DNA of 64,000 bases. Origin: Xylanibacter muris (GTDB lineage Bacteria; Bacteroidota; Bacteroidia; Bacteroidales; Bacteroidaceae). Below, one piece after another: positions 18,235 through 27,800 of the stretch. The notes below the pieces were generated by a model. That model was not told where the DNA came from, did no database searches, and worked only from the letters and a program-made list of their open reading frames with translations. The DNA is taken from the NCBI RefSeq assembly GCF_013166605.1, contig NZ_JABKKF010000009.1, forward strand, positions 124,001 through 188,000. Reading direction: 5' to 3'. Made by a program: the position numbers and the translations under genes. Every line of letters starts with the position of its first letter. The first letter of the stretch is position 1.

Positions 18235-19620
18235 CTATTCTATAGTGTCATAAACAACTTGCATGACTTGTTTGCCCAATTCCTCAGCTTCTTCCATTGT
18301 ATGTGCTTCACTGTATACCCGTATGATGGGTTCGGTGTTTGACCTCCGGAGGTGTACCCACTTGTCTGCGAAGTCTATCTTTATTCCGTCGATATCGTTT
18401 ACCTTTTCGGATATGTATATCTCCTTTACTTTGTTTAGTATGGCATCAATGTCGGTAGACGGTGTCAGGTCTATACGGTTTTTGGCAATATAATAGTCCG
18501 GATAGGAAGCTCTCAATTCGCTTGCCTTGCAGCCCTTGTGTGCAATGGAAGACAGGAACAGGCCGATACCTACGAGGGCGTCACGTCCATAATGGCTTTC
18601 AGGATAGATGACCCCTCCGTTTCCTTCTCCGCCGATCACCGCTCCGGTCTCCTTCATTTTTGTCGTTACGTTCACTTCTCCCACTGCTGCTGCAGAATAT
18701 GTCCCGCCATATTTTTCTGTAACATCTTTCAAGGCACGTGTTGAGCTGAGATTGCTGACAGTGTTTCCCGGAGTGTGTTCCAAGACATAGTCTGCGACAC
18801 TGACAAGTGTGTACTCCTCACCGAACATCTTTCCATTCTCACAGATGAATGCGAGGCGGTCTACATCCGGATCGACAACAATTCCCAAGTCGTATTTGCC
18901 GCTTTTCATTTCACTCATTATTTCATCGAGATTCTTTTCAAGCGGTTCGGGATTATGCGCGAAGTCACCTGTCGGCTCTTTGTTGAGAAACTTGTATTCC
19001 ACTCCCAATCTGTCAAGCAGTTTGGGAAGAATAATTCCGCCTACGCTGTTTATGGAGTCGACGCATACTTTTAATTTGCTGTTTCTTATGGCTTCCTCGT
19101 CTACAAGATTGAGTTTCAATACAGAGTCGATATGTTTTTCATCGAATGAAGAGTCTTCAATATAATGTCCGATAGAATCTACGTCTGCATATTCGAAATT
19201 CTCTTTTTCTGCAATTTCCAGTATCGCATTTCCTTCTGCTGCTGTAAGAAACTCACCTTTACTGTTTAGCAGTTTCAATGCGTTCCACTGGCGCGGGTTA
19301 TGGCTTGCCGTTATGATAATTCCTCCGTCAGCCTTTGACATTGTCACTGCCAGTTCTGTTGTGGGTGTTGTTGCCATTCCTATGTCTATCACATCATATC
19401 CCATCCCCATTAAGGTACCGCATACAATGTTCCTAACCATATCCCCGGATATGCGGGCATCTCTTCCCACGATAATCTTTCCGCTTCCGTTTTGTGTGTT
19501 CTTTCTTATAAAATCAGCGTATGCTGTCGTGAACTTTACAATGTCAAGAGGATTCAGCGTATCTCCTGTCGCGCCTCCTATTGTTCCCCGTATTCCGGAG
19601 ATAGACTTTATGAGTGTCAT
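18235..19620 (-). CDS. glmM: Phosphoglucosamine mutase
   Basis: Converts glucosamine-6-phosphate to glucosamine-1-phosphate on the way to UDP-GlcNAc for peptidoglycan and lipid A. I take ATG 19620 (MTLIKSISGIRGTIGG), giving 461 residues; an upstream in-frame ATG at 19668 would add 16 residues that run into the preceding gene. The catalytic phosphoserine loop TASHNPRQWN is near residues 98-107, the metal loop DPDVDRLAF near 238-246, and the sugar-binding GGEGNGGVI near 310-318. Members of this family can also be phosphomannomutases; the GlmM call rests on the overall fit and is likely, not certain. It starts one base after the DUF4827 stop, so the two form an operon. Confidence 0.88.
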   Translation of the reverse strand: MTLIKSISGIRGTIGGATGDTLNPLDIVKFTTAYADFIRKNTQNGSGKIIVGRDARISGDMVRNIVCGTLMGMGYDVIDIGMATTPTTELAVTMSKADGGIIITASHNPRQWNALKLLNSKGEFLTAAEGNAILEIAEKENFEYADVDSIGHYIEDSSFDEKHIDSVLKLNLVDEEAIRNSKLKVCVDSINSVGGIILPKLLDRLGVEYKFLNKEPTGDFAHNPEPLEKNLDEIMSEMKSGKYDLGIVVDPDVDRLAFICENGKMFGEEYTLVSVADYVLEHTPGNTVSNLSSTRALKDVTEKYGGTYSAAAVGEVNVTTKMKETGAVIGGEGNGGVIYPESHYGRDALVGIGLFLSSIAHKGCKASELRASYPDYYIAKNRIDLTPSTDIDAILNKVKEIYISEKVNDIDGIKIDFADKWVHLRRSNTEPIIRVYSEAHTMEEAEELGKQVMQVVYDTIE

Positions 19621-19621
19621 T

Positions 19622-20242
19622 TTATCTTTCTCTTTGATATGTGATTTCGTAATAGCATGGAATGACATTCGACACGGATGTGTTCTGTCCCTGTGTGTGT
19701 GGAACGATAAGTCTTACCTTTGCAAGATTATCCGTGCGTCGTCCTATTTTCAGATATGTGAAAGGTACAAGCCATCCTGACGGAACAGATGAGCCGTATG
19801 TGTTGTACATGACACCGCTTGTGAACACAGCAGTATATGTACCGCTTTTTCTTTGTACAAGCATTTTATCATAAGTACGGGGTGTGTTGTCGTTGCGCGA
19901 CATGTAATATTCGTTAAGAATGTTGTATTCCGTATATCTGCAGATTATGTTTATCTGTTTGTCTTCCTCTAATTCAGAGCCGTTGCCTTTGTTTTCAATC
20001 TGCATGTATACTCCGCTGTTGTTCAGGTATACGAATTCATTTTTCTCGATACTGGTAGAGTCTCCCTGAGCATGGAATACAGCTTCGCTGATTTCTCTTA
20101 TCCCTTGTTTGGCAATGAAACTCTTTATGGCGGAACGCTCCTTTTTCTTTTTGTCACCGTATGTTTCATAGTCGTCACATGCCGTGAAAGTCATGAGTGC
20201 GGCTATGGCAAATATGATTTCTTTCAGAGGGATTCTTTTCAT
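19622..20242 (-). CDS. DUF4827-family lipoprotein
   Basis: A 206-residue predicted lipoprotein. The N-terminus has a basic start (MKRIPLKE), a hydrophobic core and the lipobox TFTAC with Cys22, followed by DDYETYGDKKKKE, so it should be lipid-anchored in the envelope and possibly at the cell surface. The mature part is beta-rich with many Tyr and Asn. I recall this family as DUF4827, found in Bacteroides beside glmM; no function is known to me. The stop is one base from the glmM start. Confidence 0.82.
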   Translation of the reverse strand: MKRIPLKEIIFAIAALMTFTACDDYETYGDKKKKERSAIKSFIAKQGIREISEAVFHAQGDSTSIEKNEFVYLNNSGVYMQIENKGNGSELEEDKQINIICRYTEYNILNEYYMSRNDNTPRTYDKMLVQRKSGTYTAVFTSGVMYNTYGSSVPSGWLVPFTYLKIGRRTDNLAKVRLIVPHTQGQNTSVSNVIPCYYEITYQRER

Positions 20243-20283
20243 TATAATTCTTTTTATGTATTATGATTATCTGTTATTTATGG

Positions 20284-20291
20284 CAAAATTA
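20284..20291 (-). promoter_or_regulatory. Promoter -7 element for the DUF4827-glmM operon
   Basis: The minus strand reads TAATTTTG then CC, matching TAnnTTTG, 42 bases upstream of the DUF4827 start. No clear -33 TTTG is seen at 19-21 nt. Confidence 0.55.
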
Positions 20292-20365
20292 CAAAAATCC
20301 CTTTAAAAATCCTTCATATTACAGTACTTTAACTTGATTTCATTAAGTTCTTGCGTCATCTTTCA

Positions 20366-21388
20366 TTAGCTGCAGAATTTTTCTATGGCCTTTTTTGTAA
20401 TCCTGACGGCTTCGTCTATTGAGCAATTCAGACGTCCTCCGGATGCGTTGAGGTGTCCGCCTCCATTGAAAAATTCTTTGGCTACAAGATTACATGGGAA
20501 GTCGTCGACAGATCTCAGGCTTACCCATACGATATTATCTTTTTCGGTGTCCTCTCTGAGTGAGATTGACAGTTTTGTGCCTTTTATTTGAAGAGGCATG
20601 TTTACAAGTCCTTCCGCATCTCCTTTTATGTAATTGAATTTTCTGAGGTCATCGCGTGTGAGTGTGAAGAACGTTGCATGGTGTCTGGCGTCTACGACGA
20701 GTTTTTCATGAAGCACATATCCGATGAGCCGTATCCTTTGTTCACTGTAGTTATTGTATACGTTGCGGTAAATCTTGTCTTTGTCGATATTTTTCGTCAA
20801 TAATCGGCTTATTATGAAAAAAATCTCAGGGCGTGTGCTGTTGTATGTGAATGTGCCGGTGTCTGTCATCATTCCGCAATATATCGGTGCGGCAAAGTGT
20901 GAGCCCATTTTATCGAAGTCACCGAGCTCATTCACTACTCTGAATACGATTTCACATGTTGAGCTTATTTCCGGTTCCGATATCATTATGTCGCATTTCA
21001 GCTGTGGGTTCAGATGGTGGTCAAACATTACCTTCTTTGCCTTTGATTCCTGTATTAGGTTGCCGAGTCCGTCTGTGCGTGACACATCGTTGAGGTCAAG
21101 GCAGAACATGAGGTCTGCCTTTGTCATGATATTCTCTGCGGTCTCTCTGTGCTTGTCGAAGCGGATTATTTTTTCTGTATTCGGCATCCACATCAGGAAA
21201 TCCGGAAACTGGTCGGGTACGATTATAGACGGTGACTTGCCTATTGTCCTGAGATATTCGGCCCATCCGAGACATGAGCCAATGGCGTCTCCATCGGGAT
21301 TTATATGACAGAATATAACGATATTCTCGGCTTTATCTATAAAAGAACGCAGCTTTTCAAGATCGGTTGTTGACAATAAGTTATTCAT
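20366..21388 (-). CDS. DHH/DHHA1 phosphoesterase (NrnA-like oligoribonuclease / pAp phosphatase)
   Basis: A 340-residue enzyme of the NrnA type, which degrades short RNA oligonucleotides and often dephosphorylates 3'-phosphoadenosine 5'-phosphate. I take ATG 21388 (MNNLLSTTDLEKLRSF); the frame extends upstream to 21532 but that part runs through a terminator hairpin. DHH-domain metal motifs are visible: CHINPDGDAIG near residues 26-36, LDLNDVSR near 90-97, FDHHLNP near 114-120 and GMMTDTGTF near 170-178. The C-terminal DHHA1 signature NGGGHLNASGG lies near 308-318. The exact substrate is not shown by the sequence. Confidence 0.9.
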   Translation of the reverse strand: MNNLLSTTDLEKLRSFIDKAENIVIFCHINPDGDAIGSCLGWAEYLRTIGKSPSIIVPDQFPDFLMWMPNTEKIIRFDKHRETAENIMTKADLMFCLDLNDVSRTDGLGNLIQESKAKKVMFDHHLNPQLKCDIMISEPEISSTCEIVFRVVNELGDFDKMGSHFAAPIYCGMMTDTGTFTYNSTRPEIFFIISRLLTKNIDKDKIYRNVYNNYSEQRIRLIGYVLHEKLVVDARHHATFFTLTRDDLRKFNYIKGDAEGLVNMPLQIKGTKLSISLREDTEKDNIVWVSLRSVDDFPCNLVAKEFFNGGGHLNASGGRLNCSIDEAVRITKKAIEKFCS

Positions 21389-21441
21389 AATATAATGCAG
21401 GTGAAGTTTATATGTTATAAAATTGTTTATGGAATAACAAG

Positions 21442-21476
21442 CGAAAGCCCAATTAGCCGGACTAATTGGGCTTTTG
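21442..21476. terminator. Terminator between the nucleotidyltransferase and DHH genes
   Basis: AAAGCCCAATTAG (21444-21456) pairs with CTAATTGGGCTTT (21462-21474) around a 5-nt loop. On the minus strand it lies 19 bases after the nucleotidyltransferase stop and ends in TTT, separating that gene from the DHH gene downstream. Confidence 0.8.
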
Positions 21477-21494
21477 CAATATTTATGTCCTGTT

Positions 21495-22406
21495 TTAGAA
21501 GAGTTTGTCCGGATATACCCCGGAGTCGACAAGCGACTGTATCTTGTCTACAACAGACTGGCGGTCTGCCGCGTATGTCACACCGAACCATTTGCTCGTT
21601 GTATCGAGTACTTTTACGGTGGCGGTCTCTTCGTTTATTAGTTTGTTTACCATCAGCGGTATAAAGAATTCCGCTTTTGGGTTTTTCATGTTTTTCTCAT
21701 CAGACAAGAATTCTTTGAAGTAATTCACGCTATGCTCAAAGTAATCGGGAGTGAATCCCCACATATTCATTGATACAGGAGTGTTGTCTTCCACCTCAAT
21801 CCATTTTCCGTCTTCATCTTTATAGCATATCGGCCCGTCCACACGCATGATTTCAGTACGTTCCACCACGGTGGTGAGGTTTTCGTCTTTATCCTTAGAG
21901 CATATACCGCGTGCCACACTTCCATTTTCCGAGAGAGTATTGCCTACGCGGAATCCCACCATTGCATATTTGTTTGTGCATCCTTCCGGAAGTTCAGAAA
22001 GGAATTTGCCTATAACCATGAATGCGTCGCGATTATAGAAGTCATCACAGTTTATGACACAGAAAGGTTCTTTAATGCAGTCTTTTGCCATCATGACAGC
22101 ATGGTTTGTTCCCCATGGCTTTACTCTTTCTTCCGGACAATGGAAACCTTCCGGCAGGGCGTCAAGGCTTTGAAAGCAAAGTTCCACAGGAACATGTCCC
22201 TCATATTTGCTTAGGACTTTATCGCGGAAATCCTGTTCGAAGTCTTTTCTTATAACGAATACTATTTTACCGAATCCGGCCTTTATGGCATCATAGATAG
22301 AATAATCCATGATTGTTTCTCCATTAGGGCCAAGTCCGTCTAACTGTTTTAATCCACCGTAGCGGCTTCCCATACCGGCTGCAAGGAGTAATAAAGTTGG
22401 TTTCAT
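21495..22406 (-). CDS. Sugar-phosphate nucleotidyltransferase family protein
   Basis: A 303-residue protein with the GT-A-like nucleotidyltransferase signature at the very N-terminus (LLLAAGMGSRYGGLKQL, residues 5-21) and a metal-binding segment CVINCDDFYNRDA near residues 112-124. The product should be an NDP-sugar or related activated compound. It lacks the features of RfbA, GalU or GlmU that would fix the substrate. In Bacteroides similar genes sit near a choline-kinase-like phosphotransferase, but none is adjacent here. It has its own promoter and terminator, so it appears to be a single transcription unit. Confidence 0.82.
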   Translation of the reverse strand: MKPTLLLLAAGMGSRYGGLKQLDGLGPNGETIMDYSIYDAIKAGFGKIVFVIRKDFEQDFRDKVLSKYEGHVPVELCFQSLDALPEGFHCPEERVKPWGTNHAVMMAKDCIKEPFCVINCDDFYNRDAFMVIGKFLSELPEGCTNKYAMVGFRVGNTLSENGSVARGICSKDKDENLTTVVERTEIMRVDGPICYKDEDGKWIEVEDNTPVSMNMWGFTPDYFEHSVNYFKEFLSDEKNMKNPKAEFFIPLMVNKLINEETATVKVLDTTSKWFGVTYAADRQSVVDKIQSLVDSGVYPDKLF

Positions 22407-22447
22407 TTTTGATTGATTAATTGTTTTTTTATTATTGTTAGCTGTTG

Positions 22448-22481
22448 CAAAAGTACGAATAAATTTTTAAATCCCACCAAA
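22448..22481 (-). promoter_or_regulatory. Promoter of the nucleotidyltransferase gene
   Basis: On the minus strand TTTG (22481-22478), 22 nt, then TACTTTTG (22455-22448), 42 bases before the start. Both elements match the Bacteroidota consensus; the spacer is slightly long. Confidence 0.6.
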
Positions 22482-22536
22482 ATGTGAAACTTTTTTTAAA
22501 GCATATACAGACTCTAACCGATTAATATTTATTGTT

Positions 22537-24855
22537 TTAGAACGGATAGCCTATTGCGAAGTGGAATCCGAGCCCGTCCTTGAACTTGGGTATGTTGTAG
22601 TATCCTCCCTTGCCTGTCTCGTATGGGACATGCAGGGCTATTCCCAAGTCAAGTCTCAGAACAAAGAAATCAAGGTCGTATCTCAATCCCGCACCCGTTC
22701 CGAGTGCAAGCTGTTTGAAGAAACTTTCTATTCTGAATTCCGAGTCCGGCCTGTTCTCGTCTTTTTTCATCAGCCAGATATTTCCAGTGTCGATGAAAGC
22801 GGCTCCGTATAGGCTTCCGATAATGTTGAATCTGTATTCAAGGTTCATTTCAAGCTTTATGTCGCCTGTCTGGTCAAGGTATGCATAAGTCGTCGACGGC
22901 GCAACGTATTTTCCCGGACCGATGCTTCGTATTGTGAAAGCCCTTATACTATTGGCTCCGCCTACATAGAACTGTTCCGTGTATGGTGCGCGCTCAGAGT
23001 TTCCGTATGCCCATATAATGCCGCCGGCCACGCGTCCGACAAGCTGCGATTTCAATCCTGTGCGCCATGTCTTCCTTAATGAGGTGTTAAGTTTCAGGAA
23101 CTGTGCGAACGGGTTGCCGAATAAGTTTTTTTCTTTTGTATTGAACCCCTTGTTTGCTGCGACGTATGCCATGGACAGCACGTTTCCGGCCTCTGTCACT
23201 GTCGTTTCCCATACGATAGGGTTTTTATATGTAGCAGGACTTGTGTATGTATATGTGTATTTTATTTTTGGTATGAACTGATTCCTCATAGACATGTATA
23301 TTGCAGGGTTCCTGTCGGCGATGGAGTCGAAAGTTGCGGTCGTGTTCTGTAGGTAGTTGTAGTCCAGCAGGAACGGACTTAACTCATGTCTGGAGTTTGC
23401 CGATGTCTGGAACTTGTATGTTACGGCTCCCGTGACAGTGAGCATCTTGAAGTATTTTGCCCTGTTCAGCACATTTCCGGAAAGTGAGAACAGTGTCGAC
23501 GGCGGAACATGGAATCTTCTGCGGCCGAACCATCCGAACGGTGCTTCTATGCGTGGATACTCAAGAGACACGTCAGCACCGTATTCGTATGAGTTTATTT
23601 TAGAACTGTTGCCGTTCACTTTCTTTCCCGTCTGCCATTCATACGATCCCTTCAGGTTCAGGGTAAGTTTCTCACCGCCCCTGAAGGCATTTCTTTTTGT
23701 AAGTCCGAGCACAAGTCCCGGGCCGGTGCGGTCGTTTGTCTTGATTGAATAATTGGCTTCTATCGAGGCGTCCAGCGGTTTGTCGAATATACATGTAAGG
23801 CTCATGTCAAGTGTGTCGCATGTTGCGGATGTGTCACGTGGAGTGAATGCGAAATCAGACATGGTGAACAGTCCCATGCTGTTGAGAATGTTTGCTGATT
23901 CCACATAGTTGTTTTGACTGAACATCTGTCCGCGCTTTAGTTTGAGGTCCCGCAACAGGGCTTTTATGCGTATTGGAGGTTTTTTTCCTGAATACAACAG
24001 TTTGAAGCGTGGGTGCACAAACGAGTCTGTAGGCTGTTCTGTTACAGAGCGTCGCAATTCCAGTTTCATGTTTCCGAGATACCATTTGCGCCCGGCTTCT
24101 TCCGGAAGATTGCCAATAGGTTGCATACGTACCTCTACTTTTCCTGGAATGGATACTGAATCTGCAAGAAATGTGGAATACCCGGCCTTGTAGAAATAAT
24201 ACCCGTTGTTTCTGAGCAGATTGCTTATCCTGGTGCGTTCCGCGTCAAGTTGCGATACGGCAAACGGCTCTCCGCTTTTAATCCTTGCGTTATCTGCCGT
24301 GCTAATGATGATACTGTCCGTACCTTCGGGAAAACTGACATATTTCAATGTGTCTATTGTATAGAGATGGTTGAGTGTTATGTTATAGCTGAGTTTTTCC
24401 TTCTTCGGGTTTTTCTGTGGAATTATGCTATATCCTACGTTTGCATTGAAATATCCGTTATTCCTCAGGATATTCGTAGCGACTTTTGCTCTCATCTCCG
24501 GATTTACATAGCTCATCAGTATCGGCTCGCTTCCGAAACTGTTTTTTATCCAGTTGCCGAATTTCGAGGTTGAGTTTGCATATTTATTGTATATCCATAA
24601 TTTCACGGGAAACGGTGTCTTGTAATAAGAACTTCCCAGAAACGCTCCGTTCGGTGCACATGCCAGTGCGGCTTCAATTTCTTCCTTTACAGCCGGAAGA
24701 GCCTCTCCTTCTCCGTTGGGTTCGTATTTTATCTCTTTAAGTCCCGTATACAGGGTCTCGTTTTCCGGCAGGTTGCTTGTTGATGAACAGGCACACAAAA
24801 ATGAAACTGCCGTCAGTGCTATGGATATGATATTATTGTTTCTTGTTTTTTTCAT
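22537..24855 (-). CDS. tamL: TamL: Omp85-family lipoprotein of the TAM complex
   Basis: An outer-membrane protein of the BamA/TamA superfamily, 772 residues. Unlike proteobacterial TamA it starts with a lipoprotein signal (lipobox LCAC, Cys23), as in the TamL proteins of Bacteroidota. The N-terminal half contains POTRA-like repeats with the pattern LRNNGYF (near residues 130 and 215). The C-terminal half is a 16-strand-type barrel with YVGGANSIRAFTIRSIGPG near 643-661, equivalent to the Omp85 loop-6 motif (here RAF rather than RGF), and ends in a barrel-type YPF. The gene overlaps tamB by 23 bases. Together the two should bridge inner and outer membrane for lipid transport or barrel assembly. 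The family call is firm; the exact role in this organism is inferred. Confidence 0.88.
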   Translation of the reverse strand: MKKTRNNNIISIALTAVSFLCACSSTSNLPENETLYTGLKEIKYEPNGEGEALPAVKEEIEAALACAPNGAFLGSSYYKTPFPVKLWIYNKYANSTSKFGNWIKNSFGSEPILMSYVNPEMRAKVATNILRNNGYFNANVGYSIIPQKNPKKEKLSYNITLNHLYTIDTLKYVSFPEGTDSIIISTADNARIKSGEPFAVSQLDAERTRISNLLRNNGYYFYKAGYSTFLADSVSIPGKVEVRMQPIGNLPEEAGRKWYLGNMKLELRRSVTEQPTDSFVHPRFKLLYSGKKPPIRIKALLRDLKLKRGQMFSQNNYVESANILNSMGLFTMSDFAFTPRDTSATCDTLDMSLTCIFDKPLDASIEANYSIKTNDRTGPGLVLGLTKRNAFRGGEKLTLNLKGSYEWQTGKKVNGNSSKINSYEYGADVSLEYPRIEAPFGWFGRRRFHVPPSTLFSLSGNVLNRAKYFKMLTVTGAVTYKFQTSANSRHELSPFLLDYNYLQNTTATFDSIADRNPAIYMSMRNQFIPKIKYTYTYTSPATYKNPIVWETTVTEAGNVLSMAYVAANKGFNTKEKNLFGNPFAQFLKLNTSLRKTWRTGLKSQLVGRVAGGIIWAYGNSERAPYTEQFYVGGANSIRAFTIRSIGPGKYVAPSTTYAYLDQTGDIKLEMNLEYRFNIIGSLYGAAFIDTGNIWLMKKDENRPDSEFRIESFFKQLALGTGAGLRYDLDFFVLRLDLGIALHVPYETGKGGYYNIPKFKDGLGFHFAIGYPF

Positions 24856-27800
24856 CGCTTATTATGTCTTTATGTTCTGCCGCGTCCTCATCCTCGTCTT
24901 TCTGTCCGGAGTTTTGTCTCATTCTGAACAGTTCGCTTAATTTGTTTATTTTCTTTCTCCATACAAAACCGCCTCCGTATTCCGACACACCGTCTTCCAG
25001 AAGGTCGGTAATGTCCTTGTTGTAGAATAGTCTTACATATTTCTGTGCAGTCTGGTCAAGCCTGTATTCCAATGACACATTGTCAATGAAGGCCTCATCC
25101 TGTTGCGTTGTACTGTTTGAATTGTTTCCGGAAACTTTTCCGCCTATTATGAAATTCACACGGTTGTTCCAGAATCTTTTTGCGAATTTGAACGAATAGT
25201 CGGTATGGGTGTTTCCTGCAGCATCTGAGTTCTGGTCAAGTCCCACACTTATGTCTACGGTTTTCATCGCACTGTTTGTAAGGTTTTTTATCTCGCTTTG
25301 CAGAAACGAGTTAAGTGCGTTGTTCATGGAAAATCCGGTGGTGTTGCCGTCTGATAGATACATGCCTGTGGTGAGCATTGTGATTGCCAGCTTGTTTTTC
25401 TGTTCAGGACTCATTGCCGCCAGTTCGTTCTTTATTGTCATGTCATCCGGAGCGTCAAGTGTGAATTCAAGTCCCATGTCGTTAAGGGTCTTTGTTACTT
25501 TCACTCCACATTTGAACAGTACGCTTCTGCTGTTTCCTGTTTCTGACGCCACCATTGATTTCGTTTCTTCCGTAGCCTCTATGTTGAGTCGCGGATTCAT
25601 CATGTCTCCCGTAAACTCGATGTGGCTGCCTTTCTGTATCGTGAAGGTTTTCAGCGGAATTATTGGCAGGGCATATTTCATTTCACCGTCGTTCAGGGTG
25701 TATCTTCCGAAGAGTTGCAGGTCATCTGTGGTATTGTATGTCATGCGGAGCTCTCCGCCGCCTTCCACATCCACATAGTTTGACTGGCTGGCGTTGAGTG
25801 CGCAGCGTATTCTCGCTCCGGATTCAATGTTCAGGAGCAGGAGCATGTCAAGACCGCTGATTGGCGGGCGGTTTACGCTGTTTATCTGTGTCGTGTCGTT
25901 GAAGTTTGTGAATGTGACAAGCTCCTTAAGCTGGTCGTCTGTATTCAACGGTGAGTCTTTGAGTATGTATGTCATGTCGGTTTTTCCGAGCACGTCAAGT
26001 TGCCCTTTCATTTCAAGATTATCAGTGGTGCCGTTGACGTTGCCGTAGAAATTGACAAAAGCCTTGCCGTAGGCAATCGACTTGCTTGTCTGTTTCGCGT
26101 CTATAATCTGATAGTTTGTGGCCCTCATCTTCATGTTTATACGCATTTTCTCCGGATTTGAGAAATCCACGGAGCCTGAGATGTTCAGCGGGTTGTTATT
26201 GTATGAGTATAGAGTGAAATTCTCGAGCAGGAGGTTGCTCCCGATTATTCTTACCGGGTCGTTGTCGGCCCTTAATCTTACCCCATAAGGCACACTTACG
26301 ATATATGAAGAGTCGAGATACACCTCCCCGTCGACCTGAGGCTTACTGAGTGTTCCTTTTATTTCCACTTCGCCGTCTGCATATCCGTTGAATCCGAACA
26401 GCCTGTCCGGTATGAATCCGTTTACGATATCCAGCGGCAGTCTGGTCATCTTGAACATGGCTTCCAGATAACCTTCGCCCTCGGTCTGGTAGGAGCCGTT
26501 CAGTATGCCGATGTCATGTCCGTTCTGGTTTATGCGTGCTTCCACGTAGTGGGCCAGGTCTTCACGTTGCATGTATATGAATTCCGTGCTGAGATTTCCT
26601 ATGGGGCATTTCTCGTATGTCATGTTGCTTACAGACATGTCGGATGCCACCGAGACTTTCTCATTCTCGTTTAGCAACAGGTGGTAGTCGCCGTTCAGCA
26701 TACCGGTTATGCGCGGAGCGTATGGAAGTACGGAAGTTATTTTTTCGAGATCAAAATTGTTCAGGCTGACCGTGAGGTCCTGAAGTGTCTCTCTGTTTTC
26801 GTCATTCGAGTATATTTTCACACCTGTACCGTCGTCTGCGATGAGGTCTACGTTGGCATATACTCTCTTGTTGCGGCCAAGGAATACATAGTTCTCTTTA
26901 TTGAGATTGAATTCTTTGTATCCTATGACAGGCCTGTATGGTGTCAGATGTATGTAGATGCCGCTGTCGCGCATCTCTGCCGTTGTTCCGAGCTGTACTC
27001 CCATCCTGTTGTTCTTGTCATAGTACTTGACGTTAGCCTCTATGCCATTGTCGTAGATATGTCCGTTCATGAGGGTTGTGAAAACAAACTGGGGATTATT
27101 CTTGTTGTTTGTGACCTGGGCATTGAACCTCACAAGCGACGAATCCTGTCTTATATGGAATTTTATTGTATCGATTCTTGTGCTGTCGGCCGTAAGTGAA
27201 TATACGTGTCCGTTGCCGTTCAATCCCTTGACGGGCGATGATGTTATGTCAAGCAGCAGGTCTTTGAAATCCACTCCCTTCATTCTCAGAAAGTTGGCGA
27301 ACGGATTATCGTTTCCGCTTGTTATATAAAGGCTCAGGTCTGGATAAAGTTCCTTTATTCTCGGGTGGTCTATTATCTTGTTTTTCATCTGGCCGAGAAT
27401 CTCGTCCGTTATCAGTCCTCCTTTTTCAATTAGGCTTTTATATCCTCCTTTTGCTTTCATGTCCAGCTTCAGGTTGCCGCTTGACATCATTGCCCAGGTG
27501 GTATCCCTGTTTGTCATGACGTCTATTGTTATGTCTGTAGGGCGGTATGTCTTTTTCTGTGTCTTTACCGTGAGGTCGTTTACGTATCCGTTTATTTTAA
27601 ACGCTTCCTTTAGGTCGGATGCAATGTCGATATGTGCGCATACTCCGGCTTTTAACGGAACATCGGTTATTCTTAGCCTGTGAAAGTCTGCCTCCCGAAG
27701 GTCGGACACTATTGTGCCTGCCAGATATTTCCTGCTTACAAGAGCGTCGATGCCGATGGTGCCGTTAAACAGTCTGTTGCTTCCGTTCACGGTTACGTGC

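Noticed and set aside
21389-21532. Upstream start of the DHH phosphoesterase at 21532
   Set aside because: The extension reads through the terminator hairpin at 21442-21476 and into the previous gene; ATG 21388 gives the family N-terminus.
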